DNA of 64,000 bases from Bog-159 sp963756605 (GTDB taxonomy: Bacteria; Acidobacteriota; Terriglobia; Bryobacterales; Bryobacteraceae): contig CAVWOT010000024.1 in the NCBI GenBank assembly GCA_963756605.1, positions 62,001 to 126,000 of the forward strand, read 5' to 3'. A program made the translations under genes and the position numbers. The notes beneath the pieces are model-generated. The model was given only the letters and a program-made list of their open reading frames with translations. It did no database searches and was not told the DNA's origin. Below, in pieces: positions 17,847 to 26,870 of the stretch. How positions within the stretch are numbered: the stretch's first letter is position 1; the number at the start of each line of letters is the position of its first letter.

Positions 17847-17953
17847 TCCTGATAAGTCAGAGTCGAACGAAAAAAGAATATCGTCTTTCGCGCCTCAGCG
17901 TCACGACACTCGTCAAACATCAAGATTGGCCGGTATATTCGTACATATCGCGT

Positions 17954-18241
17954 GGTTATGACGGTCCAGTGCTGATGACCGCGGTGGAATTGAAGACCGG
18001 TAAGATTATGTGGCAGCAGCGCGGCTTTGCCAAAGCGCAACTGCTGTGGGCGGATGGCAAACTGATACTTGCCGATCAGGATGGCACGCTGGCGCTCTGC
18101 AGGGCGACTCCACAGAAGTTCGAAGTGCTATCGAAGGCTTCGGTGCTGCAGAGCATCGCGTGGACACCGCCAACACTGGTGGGGACGCGGCTTTATTTGC
18201 GGGACCGGAAGACGATCGCGGCGTATGAGCTGGGGAAATAA
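17954..18241 (+). pseudogene. PQQ-type beta-propeller protein, 3' part
   Basis: Reads GYDGPVL, MTAVELKTGKIMWQQRGF, then LLWADGKLILADQDGTLAL and TIAAYELGK before the stop. These are the last blades of the propeller started at 13090, including the expected continuation of its RDGYVYLT edge. A GTG at 17969 could start a short peptide but there is no ribosome site. A 6-bp hairpin (CAGAAG/CTTCTG, 18250-18268) follows the stop and could be a weak terminator. Confidence 0.85.
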
Positions 18242-18258
18242 GAAGAAGACAGAAGTTA

Positions 18259-20277
18259 CTATCTTCTGACCTCTATCGTTACTAAGTGCTGGCCGCGCGG
18301 CAGGAAGATGGCATTCGGGCCGGCCGGATCGGGCTGGCTTTGGGCACCGTCGATCTCTACACTCGCGGGCTCTTGGTTCAGCAGCACGATGGCGCGCGCG
18401 GTACTCCGGTACGCCATCTCGATGGCGTTCGCGGATACCAGTTGCGCGGAGGTCAACTCGCCATTGAACTGCGTCACGCGGAGCGCAGGAGATTCCGCGC
18501 CCGCTTCTACGGAGTGCGCTCCCGCCGGCAGAAACAGGAATTCATCGTTCCGTACGGGCCACGGGAGGCCATCTACCAGCGCCGGTCCCGGCCAGCGGAG
18601 CGCCACCCCTTGCGGCGATTCGATCATGAGCTTCGGTCCGATAGCTTCCGCGCGGGTCACCACCGCGGCCGCGGCCGGCAATAGCGGCAGGTCGGGCGAA
18701 AGGATGGAGTTCTCGAAATAGAGCGCGACCTGCGCAAAGGCGCCCGCGGCGGAGTGCACCACCTCAAATAACTCGGCGCCGGTCTGCTGCTTGGTGGGGT
18801 AGACGTTCTGGTAACGGTCCACGATATTCAGGTCGATGGCCAGACGGTCCTGGCGTGGCGTGAGCGGGCGATAGCGGCGGGCGATCTCTTCATAACGCTG
18901 CGGCGCTTCGTTCCATACGGTGGCGGGGTCCTCGATCAGGAAGGTGAAGTTGTGGTGTTCGAGCAGCGGCAGGAGCTGCGCGGAATCCGCACCGATGGCG
19001 TCGCGCATGGATGTATCCAGACGATCGTCGACGTGCGTGAGCACGATGTCCAGGTAGGTGCGCGCATGGCGGATCGACTCGATCTCGGCGAGCCACTGCT
19101 GTTGCATCTCACGCGCCAGGCGAGCGCGGAAGTCCAAAAAGGCGCGTTCGGAAGGGGCGTCTTTGCGCGTCTGGAATAATTCGATGGGATCGAAGCCGCC
19201 GGCAGTGCGGAACTGTGCGCGCACGTTGTCATTCATCGGCGTAAAGCGCGACGGATTGGAGAGGCCTTCGAGCGATTCGAAGTAAAGCTCGGCGAGATTG
19301 ACGCCATCCCAATCGAAGCGCCCGATCAGATCTTTGACGCCGGCGGCAGCGGCGCGAAAGCAATCGGGATTGAAGAGGTTCATGAGCTTGCGCCAATCGA
19401 GCTGGGCGTCCTGCAGGACAGCGGTTTTTTCGCGCCACTGGGGATGATCCTCCCAGAATTTTTCGCTGACGTGGGGCAGTTCGAGCCAGGCGTAAACCAG
19501 TATGCCGTGGGCGTGACAGGCGGCGATGAGGCGCTTGAGGTAAGCGTCGCGCTCGGGGTCCGGATCGTAGAAGTGCCAGGCGGCGACGTGCAGGCCGTCG
19601 ATGCCGGCGGTGTGCCAGCGCGCGGCGAAGTAATCGAGATCCACGCGCAAGCGGTAGGAGGAGTCGAAGAAAGCCCAGAGGCGGTTGGAGTGGAAGGGCG
19701 GATCCAGGCCGAGATCGACGAGCGCTTGCGGCAGGTAGGGGAAGCGTTGATAGCCGCGGTCGCCGGGCGATACGGCCACCCACAAGACGGCGCCTGCACC
19801 GCGGCGGAAACCGGCCAGCAGAGGCGCGCCGGTCCAGCGATCCTTGGCGAAGATTTTGGCTTCATTCGGCATTTCGAAGCGCGGCAGCTCCAGACCTTTT
19901 TCCCACACGATGCGGAGCTTGGGCAGATGCACGTCTTCGAGGCTGGTGATACGGACGTTTTCCTTGGTGGGATGAAAGCCAAACGACTCGGCCGTGGAGG
20001 ATTCGCCTTCGAGGATCAGATACGCGCCGTTTTCGACGCGCGCGGGCCATTCGGAGGAGCCGCCGGATCCCGCGCGCAGGACGAAAATGTGGGCGGAAGC
20101 GGCGGGTTGCGGCAGGAATCCGACGGACTGCAACAGGAAGGGCCAGCCGCCTGGATCTTCGGAAAGGACGCTGAAAGTGGGAAGGGTAGCGGCTTGGGCG
20201 AGCGGCATCAGGAGGAGGAGTAGTTTCGCGAGTTTGGCTCCGTGGGGCAGGACTCCAGTCCTGCGGCTGGCGTCCAC
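18259..20277 (-). CDS. Exported glycoside-hydrolase-like TIM-barrel protein, start uncertain
   Basis: ~670 residues. After a hydrophobic export segment (KLAKLLLLLMPLAQA) there is an N-terminal beta region. A TIM-barrel-like part follows: LRVDLDYFAARWHTAG, HVAAWHFYDPDPERDAYLKRL with ACHAHGILVYAWLELP, then FDWDGVNLAELYFE, and a beta-rich C-terminus. The pattern (roll to AHGI.VYAW.E to DGVNL.E) resembles GHL10/GHL13-type putative hydrolases such as the PgaB C-terminal half, but I cannot identify catalytic residues with certainty. The start is unclear: a GTG at 20277 lies within a hairpin repeat, the ATG at 20208 cuts the signal peptide short, and longer readings translate the repeat. It follows the TPR/outer-membrane gene on the same strand, suggesting joint work on an exopolysaccharide (inference). 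Confidence 0.65.
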   Translation of the reverse strand: MDASRRTGVLPHGAKLAKLLLLLMPLAQAATLPTFSVLSEDPGGWPFLLQSVGFLPQPAASAHIFVLRAGSGGSSEWPARVENGAYLILEGESSTAESFGFHPTKENVRITSLEDVHLPKLRIVWEKGLELPRFEMPNEAKIFAKDRWTGAPLLAGFRRGAGAVLWVAVSPGDRGYQRFPYLPQALVDLGLDPPFHSNRLWAFFDSSYRLRVDLDYFAARWHTAGIDGLHVAAWHFYDPDPERDAYLKRLIAACHAHGILVYAWLELPHVSEKFWEDHPQWREKTAVLQDAQLDWRKLMNLFNPDCFRAAAAGVKDLIGRFDWDGVNLAELYFESLEGLSNPSRFTPMNDNVRAQFRTAGGFDPIELFQTRKDAPSERAFLDFRARLAREMQQQWLAEIESIRHARTYLDIVLTHVDDRLDTSMRDAIGADSAQLLPLLEHHNFTFLIEDPATVWNEAPQRYEEIARRYRPLTPRQDRLAIDLNIVDRYQNVYPTKQQTGAELFEVVHSAAGAFAQVALYFENSILSPDLPLLPAAAAVVTRAEAIGPKLMIESPQGVALRWPGPALVDGLPWPVRNDEFLFLPAGAHSVEAGAESPALRVTQFNGELTSAQLVSANAIEMAYRSTARAIVLLNQEPASVEIDGAQSQPDPAGPNAIFLPRGQHLVTIEVRR

Positions 20278-20339
20278 GCCGGCCGGTTTGGGAACGGCGG
20301 GTCTGGAGACCCGCTGCAGGCGTGGACGCCTGCCCCACG
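20242..20339. repeat. Hairpin repeat (copy 3), largest copy
   Basis: 98 bp bounded by GTGGGG and CCCCAC. Contains four stem units: GCAGGACTCCAGTCCTGC, GGCTGGCGTCCACGCCGGCC, GCGGGTCTGGAGACCCGC and GCAGGCGTGGACGCCTGC. The first two have CC centres, the last two GG, so the whole element is itself an inverted arrangement. It sits between the TPR/barrel gene and the TIM-barrel gene and overlaps the latter's possible starts. Confidence 0.85.
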
Positions 20340-20356
20340 TGGCAGCCTGAGCACGG

Positions 20357-22351
20357 TCAATAAGTAAAGGCATACCAGAATCCGGCTCTGAAATCGGTGA
20401 AAGTCGGGCCATAGGGATCGCCTGCTACGGTGTAGTTGCCGTGCAGGTAGTTTAGGGTGAAGTACAGCGCGCTGGGCATGAAAGCCGCACGGAAGCGCAC
20501 GCCCGGTCCGGTTTCGAAGAAGTTGGCCCACGCCTGGCGCTTCTGATCCTGCGTGAGATTGAAGTTCCAGTAGAACTGCGTCTGCAGCTTGCCGAACGCG
20601 GGCGTGTATCCGGCGCGATTCTGCGAGATGAACAGGAAATCGTTGTCGAAACGGCTTACGAAGATGGCATCCTCATTCGTTTCGAAGAACACACCGCCGG
20701 TTTCAGACTTCAGCAGGTGGCCGAAACCCTTGCTGAACGAAGCGCCGCCGCGGTAATCGGGAACAATGTGCCCGGTGAGATATCCGGCCGAAGAACCGGC
20801 CTCCGCCCAACCCATCACGCCATGCCAATAGCTGGTGGCCACTCCGAGAGCGGGAATGAGCGCGCTCTCGGACAGATATTGCGGCGCAAGGCCGCTGGTC
20901 TCCGGGCCGATGGTGCCGCGCGAATCGCCGATGAAACGTAGGCTGACGTAGGGGTGAATCTTCAAGCGCGGGTGGAACTCCGTTTTGATCTGTGCATAGG
21001 CGAAGAAATCGCGCCAGCGGGAGGAGTACATGGGGAACAACCAAACCGTGGTACGGAAGGTTTCGAACGCGGGACGCAGATTTTGATACGCCGTGTTAGC
21101 TTCCCTGGCGATTTTGGGATCGGGACTTTTGCGCGCGAGATCGAACCAGCGTATAGCCTGCCGGTCATTGTGCAGCATGTTGTAGGTCCAGCCGAGTTTG
21201 AGCATCACGGCGAAATCGGCCGGATCGTCTTCCTGGGCAAGCTGCAGGTACTTGAGCGCGTCGCGAACGAAACCGGCCTTCAAGCTGCGCTCGGCCATGA
21301 CTTTTGCATCGATGGATTGGGGCGCGGGCTGGGCCGGCCGCTTCTGCAAAGTCTGCGGCAGGCGCAGGACGGCACGCACGCGGTTGGCCAGATCTTCGTC
21401 GGGGCCCTTCATCACACGTTCCAGCAAGGGCATGGCTTCGGTGGTCTCGCCGCGAGCCAGCAGCAGAAATCCGAGCTGCGCGGCGGAGAGGTAATCGGTT
21501 TCGGAGAGCTTGGTCAGTTCGCGAAATTCCTGCTCGGCTTCGGATTGCCGATTCATGCGCAGCAGAAGGTAGGCAAGTTCGCGGCGCAGGTCGAGGTTCT
21601 TGGGGTCGAGTTTCAGGGCGCTTTGGAATTCGGAGACGTAGGGGTAGCGGGCCGGCAGCAGTTCGCGGGCGGCTTCGGCGGCGCGCGGCTCGCCTCCGCG
21701 CGAAGCGGCCAGTAGCGCCGCGTTGGCCTCGTCAGTGCGATTTAGCGCCTGCAGGACGCGCCCGAGGTCCACCAGAACGGAGCGGCGGTCGGGAATCAGG
21801 CGCCAGGCTTTTTCATAATGGTCGGCGGCGAGCTGCAGCGCATCGCGCTGTTCAGCAAGGGTGGCAAGCTCGAAATGCGTGCTGAAGTTGTCAGCGCCGA
21901 GTTCGATCGCCTTGGTCCAGCGCGCGATTCCTTCGGCCAGAGGCCGGTCGATGTTTTGGAAGGCCTGTTCAGCAGTGGCGCGGGATTCCGGGTCGCCGGT
22001 TTTGCGGATGCGGTCGAAGACGCGGCGCGCCTGGGCTTGCTGCTTTGTTTCGTTGGCGAGAAATGCGTATTCCAGCGCGACGTGGAAATCTTTCGGATCG
22101 AGCCGCATGGCTTCACGGAACTGGTCGCGGGCGGCTTCGTTTTCGCCGATTTTGAGATACGCATACGCCAGGTCTTTGCGGATGGCGGGCCGCGCCGGCG
22201 CGGCTGCGATCGCTTTCAGAAAGGAGGCGATGGCGTCTTCATAGTTGCGTGCACGCAGGGATTCGTAGGCTTTATTGAGAGGTGTGTAGGCAGGGTCGGG
22301 CGTTTGGGCGGCGGCGAGGCCGGACGCCATGAGGAGTATCCATAGGCGCAT
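20357..22351 (-). CDS. TPR protein with C-terminal outer-membrane beta-barrel (NfrA/PgaA/PelB-like)
   Basis: 664 residues. Signal peptide MRLWILLMASGLAAAQ. Residues ~25-430 are TPR repeats (AYESLRARNYEDAIASFLKA, RDQFREAMRLDPKDFHVALE, KLGWTYNMLHNDRQAIRWF). The last ~220 residues are beta-rich with alternating aromatic residues and end in AFTY, a typical outer-membrane barrel terminus with C-terminal aromatic. Order TPR then barrel is that of PgaA, BcsC, PelB or NfrA. It is likely anchored in the outer membrane for polysaccharide export or phage-receptor-like function. The next gene downstream encodes the exported TIM-barrel protein. Confidence 0.75.
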   Translation of the reverse strand: MRLWILLMASGLAAAQTPDPAYTPLNKAYESLRARNYEDAIASFLKAIAAAPARPAIRKDLAYAYLKIGENEAARDQFREAMRLDPKDFHVALEYAFLANETKQQAQARRVFDRIRKTGDPESRATAEQAFQNIDRPLAEGIARWTKAIELGADNFSTHFELATLAEQRDALQLAADHYEKAWRLIPDRRSVLVDLGRVLQALNRTDEANAALLAASRGGEPRAAEAARELLPARYPYVSEFQSALKLDPKNLDLRRELAYLLLRMNRQSEAEQEFRELTKLSETDYLSAAQLGFLLLARGETTEAMPLLERVMKGPDEDLANRVRAVLRLPQTLQKRPAQPAPQSIDAKVMAERSLKAGFVRDALKYLQLAQEDDPADFAVMLKLGWTYNMLHNDRQAIRWFDLARKSPDPKIAREANTAYQNLRPAFETFRTTVWLFPMYSSRWRDFFAYAQIKTEFHPRLKIHPYVSLRFIGDSRGTIGPETSGLAPQYLSESALIPALGVATSYWHGVMGWAEAGSSAGYLTGHIVPDYRGGASFSKGFGHLLKSETGGVFFETNEDAIFVSRFDNDFLFISQNRAGYTPAFGKLQTQFYWNFNLTQDQKRQAWANFFETGPGVRFRAAFMPSALYFTLNYLHGNYTVAGDPYGPTFTDFRAGFWYAFTY

Positions 22352-22430
22352 GGCGGTAATAGACTAAGTGGGATTTGGGCGGATTTGTCGCATGGTAATC
22401 TTTAAATTAACTGGCATAGGGTGACCTTGT

Positions 22431-23393
22431 ATGAACGCTGCCGTGGTCCATTCCTTCGATGCACCTCCCTGCTACACCTCCTTTCCCGAGCCTCTGCCGG
22501 CGGAAGGAGAAGTGATTGTAGAAGTGATCGCCGCGGGTCTGCACCCCATCGTGAAAGCGCTGGCGAACGGAACCCACTACGGCAGCACGGGCGCACTGCC
22601 CTTCATCCCCGGCGTCGATGGGGTCGGACGGCTGCCGGATGGCAAGTCCGTTTATTTCGGCATGGCGCGCAGCCCCTTTGGGACCTTTGCCGAATACGCC
22701 GTGGCGCCGCGCAAAATGTGCCTGCCGTTGCCTGACGGTCTCGATCAAGTGGCGGCGGCGGCGCTTGCAAATCCTGGCATGTCATCATGGGTAGCCCTCA
22801 AAATGCGCGCTCACTTTGCGGCCGGCGAGAGCGTTCTGATAGTGGGCGCAACCGGCGTTGCAGGCGGTCTGGCGGTACAGATCGCGAAACGTTTGGGCGC
22901 GCGGCGGGTGATTGCCTGCGGGCGCAATCCGGATGCGCTGGAGAAGCTTACTGCACTGGGCGCTGACGGAATCATTTCCCTCGATCAGGAACCCGCGGCT
23001 CTTGTTGCCGCGTTTCGCCGCGAGTTTTCGGAGAACGGAGTGGACGTGGTGCTCGATTATCTTTGGGGCCATCCCGCGGAGTCCGTTTTGGAGGCGATTT
23101 CGCAAAAGGGACTGACCCACGCCGCCGCGCGCGTGCGGTTTGTTCAGATAGGTTCCAATGCAGGCGCGACAATCTCGCTACCGGCCGCCACCCTGCGCAG
23201 TTCAGGGCTCGAGCTTCTGGGAAGCGGCTTTGGCAGCGCTTCCCTCGACCAGATCTGGCGGGCGCTGGGCGAGTTTTTTCAGGCGGCCGCGAAGGAACCT
23301 TTTCAGATCCACGTCAAGACGGCGACTCTGCGGGATGTGGAGGCACTTTGGAACAATCCCGAGCGGAGTGCGCGGCTGGTATTCCAACCCTGA
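22431..23393 (+). CDS. Medium-chain dehydrogenase/reductase, quinone-oxidoreductase type
   Basis: 320 residues. GroES-like N-terminus with AGLHPIVKALANGTHYG and PFIPGVDGVGRL, then the Rossmann NADPH site VGATGVAGGLAVQIAKRLGA and KLTALGADGIISL. The zinc-binding Cys/His set is absent, so it belongs to the zinc-free quinone-oxidoreductase branch. Substrate unknown. Divergent from the TPR/barrel gene, with 79 bp between them. Confidence 0.85.
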   Translation: MNAAVVHSFDAPPCYTSFPEPLPAEGEVIVEVIAAGLHPIVKALANGTHYGSTGALPFIPGVDGVGRLPDGKSVYFGMARSPFGTFAEYAVAPRKMCLPLPDGLDQVAAAALANPGMSSWVALKMRAHFAAGESVLIVGATGVAGGLAVQIAKRLGARRVIACGRNPDALEKLTALGADGIISLDQEPAALVAAFRREFSENGVDVVLDYLWGHPAESVLEAISQKGLTHAAARVRFVQIGSNAGATISLPAATLRSSGLELLGSGFGSASLDQIWRALGEFFQAAAKEPFQIHVKTATLRDVEALWNNPERSARLVFQP

Positions 23394-23434
23394 TCTTGTG
23401 GCGCGGCCAGTAACGGGCGACGCGGCCGCTCCGA

Positions 23435-23812
23435 TCAGAACCCTTTCGAACAGTCCAGCGGGTTGGGAGGGGCCGGCAGGGACGAGACTGCGCGAGTCCG
23501 GAACTCATAATGTTCGATCTTGATGGCGGCCGCGCCGGTATCGCTGCGCACCACGCAACCATAAACCATCAGCTTGATCAGACAGGCGGCGTTGAGCCGT
23601 GTGGGCCAGTTTACATCCAGTTCCACGCGCAATCCGGGTGTCAGCATGTCGTTGGTTGTAAAGCGGACGCCCTTGCTGCTGATATCCAGAATCTTCCCCA
23701 CGCCTTGCGCGCGCTTTCCGGACAGAGACCGGTAGGTGAGGCTTTGCCCGATGCGGAACCGTTGCCGGGACCGCCGTTCGGTGCTATCCCGAGTTTGCTT
23801 CTTGCGCGCCAT
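23435..23812 (-). CDS. PilZ domain protein
   Basis: 125 residues. The c-di-GMP pattern RRSRQRFRI (RxxxR) near residue 13 and DISSKGVRF (D/NxSxxG) near residue 43 are both present. Single-domain PilZ proteins bind c-di-GMP and act as adaptors in motility or exopolysaccharide control. The C-terminus is a short charged tail. Standalone gene, convergent with the MDR gene. Confidence 0.85.
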   Translation of the reverse strand: MARKKQTRDSTERRSRQRFRIGQSLTYRSLSGKRAQGVGKILDISSKGVRFTTNDMLTPGLRVELDVNWPTRLNAACLIKLMVYGCVVRSDTGAAAIKIEHYEFRTRAVSSLPAPPNPLDCSKGF

Positions 23813-23937
23813 CGGAAGTGACGACGACCGTCTGAATGCACTCTAACGCCGGCCGGGCATCACATGCAACGCTGATATTAGTGGGGAGTTAGGGTTAACT
23901 TTCGACGTACGCGGAACAGTTTCCGCAAGGGGCAGTT

Positions 23938-24912
23938 TCAGAAATCGTAGAAATTACGATCCCAGGCGTGCCGCCGCAGCACCGCCAGCGTCGCTTCGGG
24001 CAGCGGTCCTTTATCGGGCACGGCGCAATTGGCTTCGGCATTCCGCAAACTGCGCATCCCGGGAATCACCGTGGATACCGCCGGCTGCGACAGGCAGAAG
24101 CGCAGCGCAATCTCGGGCAGGGCCGCCGCGTCTACGCCGAGGTCCGCCAACAGGCTCTGCACGTGTTCCCGGACTTGCCGCTTACGATCGCCGTGAAAAT
24201 ATCCCTCGCGGAAATCGCCTGGCGCGAAGCGGGTGTGCTCGTCGATTTTGCCCGTGAGGCTGCCCTCATCGAGCGGCACCCGCGCGATCACGCCGATGTT
24301 ATGCGCAATGGTCAGCGGAAACAGGCTGCGCTCCGGGGTTTGATCGAAAATGTTGTAGATCACCTGCACGGTGTCGATCAAGCCCGTCTGGATGATTTCG
24401 AGCGCGGAATCCGGCTGGTGGTCGTTGATCGAAATTCCCACCATGCGCGCCTTGCCGGAGCGCTTCAACTCTTCGAGCGCGCGGCGCCATTCGTCGCGCG
24501 CAATCCACTCCCGATTCCACACGTGCAACTGCAGCAGATCGATGGTTTCCACGCCCAGATTCTCGAGGCTGCGCTCCGCCGAGCGCAGGACGTAATCGTA
24601 CGGAAACACCTGCTCGATGCCGATGCCGGGCTGTGCCGGCCACAACTCATTTTTGGGAGGGACCTTGGTGGCCACGTAGATCCGGCGGCCGGCCTCGCGC
24701 ACAACCTGCCCCACGAGCTGTTCGCTGTGGCCGTCACCGTACGCCAGCGCGGTATCGATAAAGTTCAAGCCCAGTTCGATGGCGCGGCGCAGCGCCGCCA
24801 GCGCTTCTTCATCGTTGCCGCCTAGCCATAGGGTTCCACCGATGCCCCAGGCGCCGTAGCCCATCTCGCTGACTTCGAAATTGGTCCGTCCCAGTTTGCG
24901 ATACTTCATCAC
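23938..24912 (-). CDS. Aldo/keto reductase
   Basis: 324 residues with the AKR barrel: LGRTNFEVSEMGYGAWGIGG, FIDTALAYGDGHSE containing Asp and Tyr of the catalytic tetrad, YVATKVPP with Lys, and LLQLHVWNREW with His. The NADPH-binding end RFCLSQPAVSTVIPGMRSL is present. The second Met (24909) is an equally good start. Substrate unknown. Confidence 0.9.
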   Translation of the reverse strand: MMKYRKLGRTNFEVSEMGYGAWGIGGTLWLGGNDEEALAALRRAIELGLNFIDTALAYGDGHSEQLVGQVVREAGRRIYVATKVPPKNELWPAQPGIGIEQVFPYDYVLRSAERSLENLGVETIDLLQLHVWNREWIARDEWRRALEELKRSGKARMVGISINDHQPDSALEIIQTGLIDTVQVIYNIFDQTPERSLFPLTIAHNIGVIARVPLDEGSLTGKIDEHTRFAPGDFREGYFHGDRKRQVREHVQSLLADLGVDAAALPEIALRFCLSQPAVSTVIPGMRSLRNAEANCAVPDKGPLPEATLAVLRRHAWDRNFYDF

Positions 24913-24967
24913 AGCCCATTATAAGAATATGAAACGCGCGGCGGCGCTAAACTAGTCGATAGAAGAT

Positions 24968-25750
24968 ATGCGGCGGGCAATCATCGCTCTGTTTGTGCTG
25001 AGCCTGGCGGCCTTCGCGGCCAATATCAAGCTGTACCTGAAAGACGGCGGCTTTCACCTGGTGCGCGAATACCAGGTGGAGACCGACCGGGTGCGTTACT
25101 ACAGCGTGGAGCGCAGCCAGTGGGAAGAGATGCCACTCGATCTGGTGGACCTGAAGCGCACCGAATCCGAAATAGCGGACCGCAAGACCCAGCTAGCGGA
25201 AGAGAACAAGGTAGTGGCCGAGGAGGAGCAGGCCGTACGCGAGGCGCGCGCCGAGGTCGCCAAAATCCCGCGCGATCCGGGCGTCTATTACGTGGAAGAT
25301 AGCGCGGTCAAGCCCATCAAGGTTGCGGAATCGAAGATGCACAATTACAAGGGCCGTACGGTTCTGCAGGTGCTCTCGCCGATTCCGGTAGTGACCGGCA
25401 AGTCTACGCTCGAGCTGGACGGAATCCATTCGCAGAACATTTTCACGAACCCGGAGCAGGAGTTCTATATCCAGCTGGCGAACGACGAGCGCTTCGGAAT
25501 CGTGAAGCTCACACCGGAGAAGGGCGTCCGCATCGTGGAGAAGATTACACTTGTGCCGGTGAGCAAGGAAATCGTCGAAGAGCCTATCGAGGTGCAGGTC
25601 TTCCGCAAGCAGATGACGCAGGACGGGCTGAATAAACTTTGGCCGATGAAGCCCATGGAGCCTGGAGAATACGCGGTGGTCGAATACACGCCGGGTAAGA
25701 CGAATATGCAGGTGTGGGACTTCGCGGTTGCGCCGGCGGGCAAGAGCTAG
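24968..25750 (+). CDS. Exported protein of unknown function
   Basis: 260 residues with signal peptide MRRAIIALFVLSLAAFAA. The N-terminal part reads IKLYLKDGGFHLVREYQVETD, VRYYSVERSQWEEMPLDLVD, typical of acidobacterial exported proteins that describe a surface binding or processing role but have no named family. A coiled-coil stretch (KTQLAEENKVVAEEEQAVRE, ~75-95) links to a beta-rich C-terminal half. Not recognised further. 55 bp from the divergent AKR gene. Confidence 0.75.
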   Translation: MRRAIIALFVLSLAAFAANIKLYLKDGGFHLVREYQVETDRVRYYSVERSQWEEMPLDLVDLKRTESEIADRKTQLAEENKVVAEEEQAVREARAEVAKIPRDPGVYYVEDSAVKPIKVAESKMHNYKGRTVLQVLSPIPVVTGKSTLELDGIHSQNIFTNPEQEFYIQLANDERFGIVKLTPEKGVRIVEKITLVPVSKEIVEEPIEVQVFRKQMTQDGLNKLWPMKPMEPGEYAVVEYTPGKTNMQVWDFAVAPAGKS

Positions 25751-25755
25751 CATTT

Positions 25756-25799
25756 GTGGGGCAGGCGAGGAGGCCGACGTGGACGTCGGGCCGAAGCGG
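25756..25799. repeat. Hairpin repeat fragment (copy 4)
   Basis: Starts GTGGGGCAGGCGAGGAGGC and continues with the palindrome GACGTGGACGTC (GG centre) and GGCCGAAGCGGC. A degenerate member of the family, just downstream of the stop of the exported protein gene. The following ~130 bp, up to the integrase remnant, hold nothing I recognise. Confidence 0.6.
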
Positions 25800-25949
25800 C
25801 AAAAAGCTATACAAAGTGGCTGATGTTTTTGACGGTCGTAATCGTGTTGCGCAGTGTTGTTCAGACGTTCGTGGCCGCACTCACCTATCAGCATTCACCA
25901 GTACGTTGAGAAACGCTATGGGTTCCCAACTGACCATGTCCGCCGTGCT

Positions 25950-26870
25950 CCCGGGCCTGCATTGCCGTCGCTGATCGCCGGGGCGGGGAAGCGGGCCGCC
26001 TAGCGCTTCGTCGAATTCTTCACGGTCAACATTCGAAACAAGAACACGCGGGCGGCGTATGCGCGAGCTGCCGGGGATTTTTTTGCGCTGGTGCGAAGGG
26101 CAGGGGATTGGCGAGCTCGGCCAGGTGCAACCCGTCCACGTGGCCGCCTATGTCGAGGCGCTGCAGGCGGAGCGGTCGGCGCCCACGGTGAAACAATACC
26201 TGGCCTGCATCCGGATGCTTTTCGATTGGCTCGTTACCGGCTAGCTGGTCCCGTCCAATCCGGCGCACGCGGTGCGCGGGCCGCGCTATTCGGTAAGCAA
26301 GGGTTCAACGCCGGTGCTGTCGTCCGAGGGAGCTACGGAGTTGCTGCGCGGCATGGATATCTCGACGCCGATCGGGCTGCGCGATCGCGCGATCGTCGCG
26401 GCCATGACGTACACCTTCGCGCGGGTCGGCGCGGTCGTGGGGGTCAAGGTCGAAGATTACTACCCGCAGAAAAAGGCGCTGGTGGCTGCGCCTCCATGAG
26501 AAAAACAGTAAGCTCAACGAAATGCCCTGTCACCACAACCTGGAAGAAAATCTTGACGCTTACATTCAGGCCGCAGGCATCGCGCGTGATCGCAAGGGGC
26601 CGCTGTTCCGCGCGGCAAGCCGCAAGACAAAAGGGACTCACGGACGGCCCCATGTCGCGGGTGGATGTCTGGCGCGTGGTCCGCCGTCGTGCTTCGGACG
26701 CCGGCATTGAGACGGCGATAGGGTGCCACACGTTCCGCGCCACGGGGATTACGGACTACTTGACTAATGGCGGCCGTATCGAGGTCGCGCAACGAAAACC
26801 ACGGGCCTCTATGATCGGCGCAACGACGACGTGAGCCTTGACGAAGTTGAGCGGATCCAGTACCTGGAGA
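25950..26870 (+). pseudogene. Decayed XerC-like phage integrase
   Basis: Pieces of one tyrosine integrase in alternating frames: SLIAGAGKRAA then a stop, RFVEFFTVNIRNKNTRAAYARA, QPVHVAAYVEALQAERSAPTVK, then a TAG at 26242, then VRGPRYSVSKGSTPVL and IGLRDRAIVAAMTYTFARVGAV with the first Arg, and after another shift GCHTFRATGITDYL (His-x-x-Arg) and KTTGLYDRRNDDVSLDEVERI with the Tyr. At least four frame breaks and two stops. Together with the adjacent VapBC and tRNA-Arg this marks an old integration site. Confidence 0.85.

Larger units (their letters stand above)
14095..17953. mobile_element. 3.9-kb tyrosine-recombinase mobile element with primase-like gene
   Basis: The boundaries are inferred from the point where the PQQ-propeller reading is lost (after T at 14094) and regained (GYDGPVL from 17954). 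All four genes inside are on the minus strand and overlap by 4 bp each. No long terminal inverted repeats or target duplication are visible; a 7-base inverted GGCCAAT lies at the left edge (14095-14101) and as ATTGGCC at 17925-17931, 22 bp before the right edge. Two recombinases, a zinc-ribbon protein and a CHC2/TOPRIM protein do not match any standard IS family I can name; Tn554 (two tyrosine recombinases plus a small protein) is the nearest formal analogue. Edges are certain to within about 10 bp. Confidence 0.8.
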
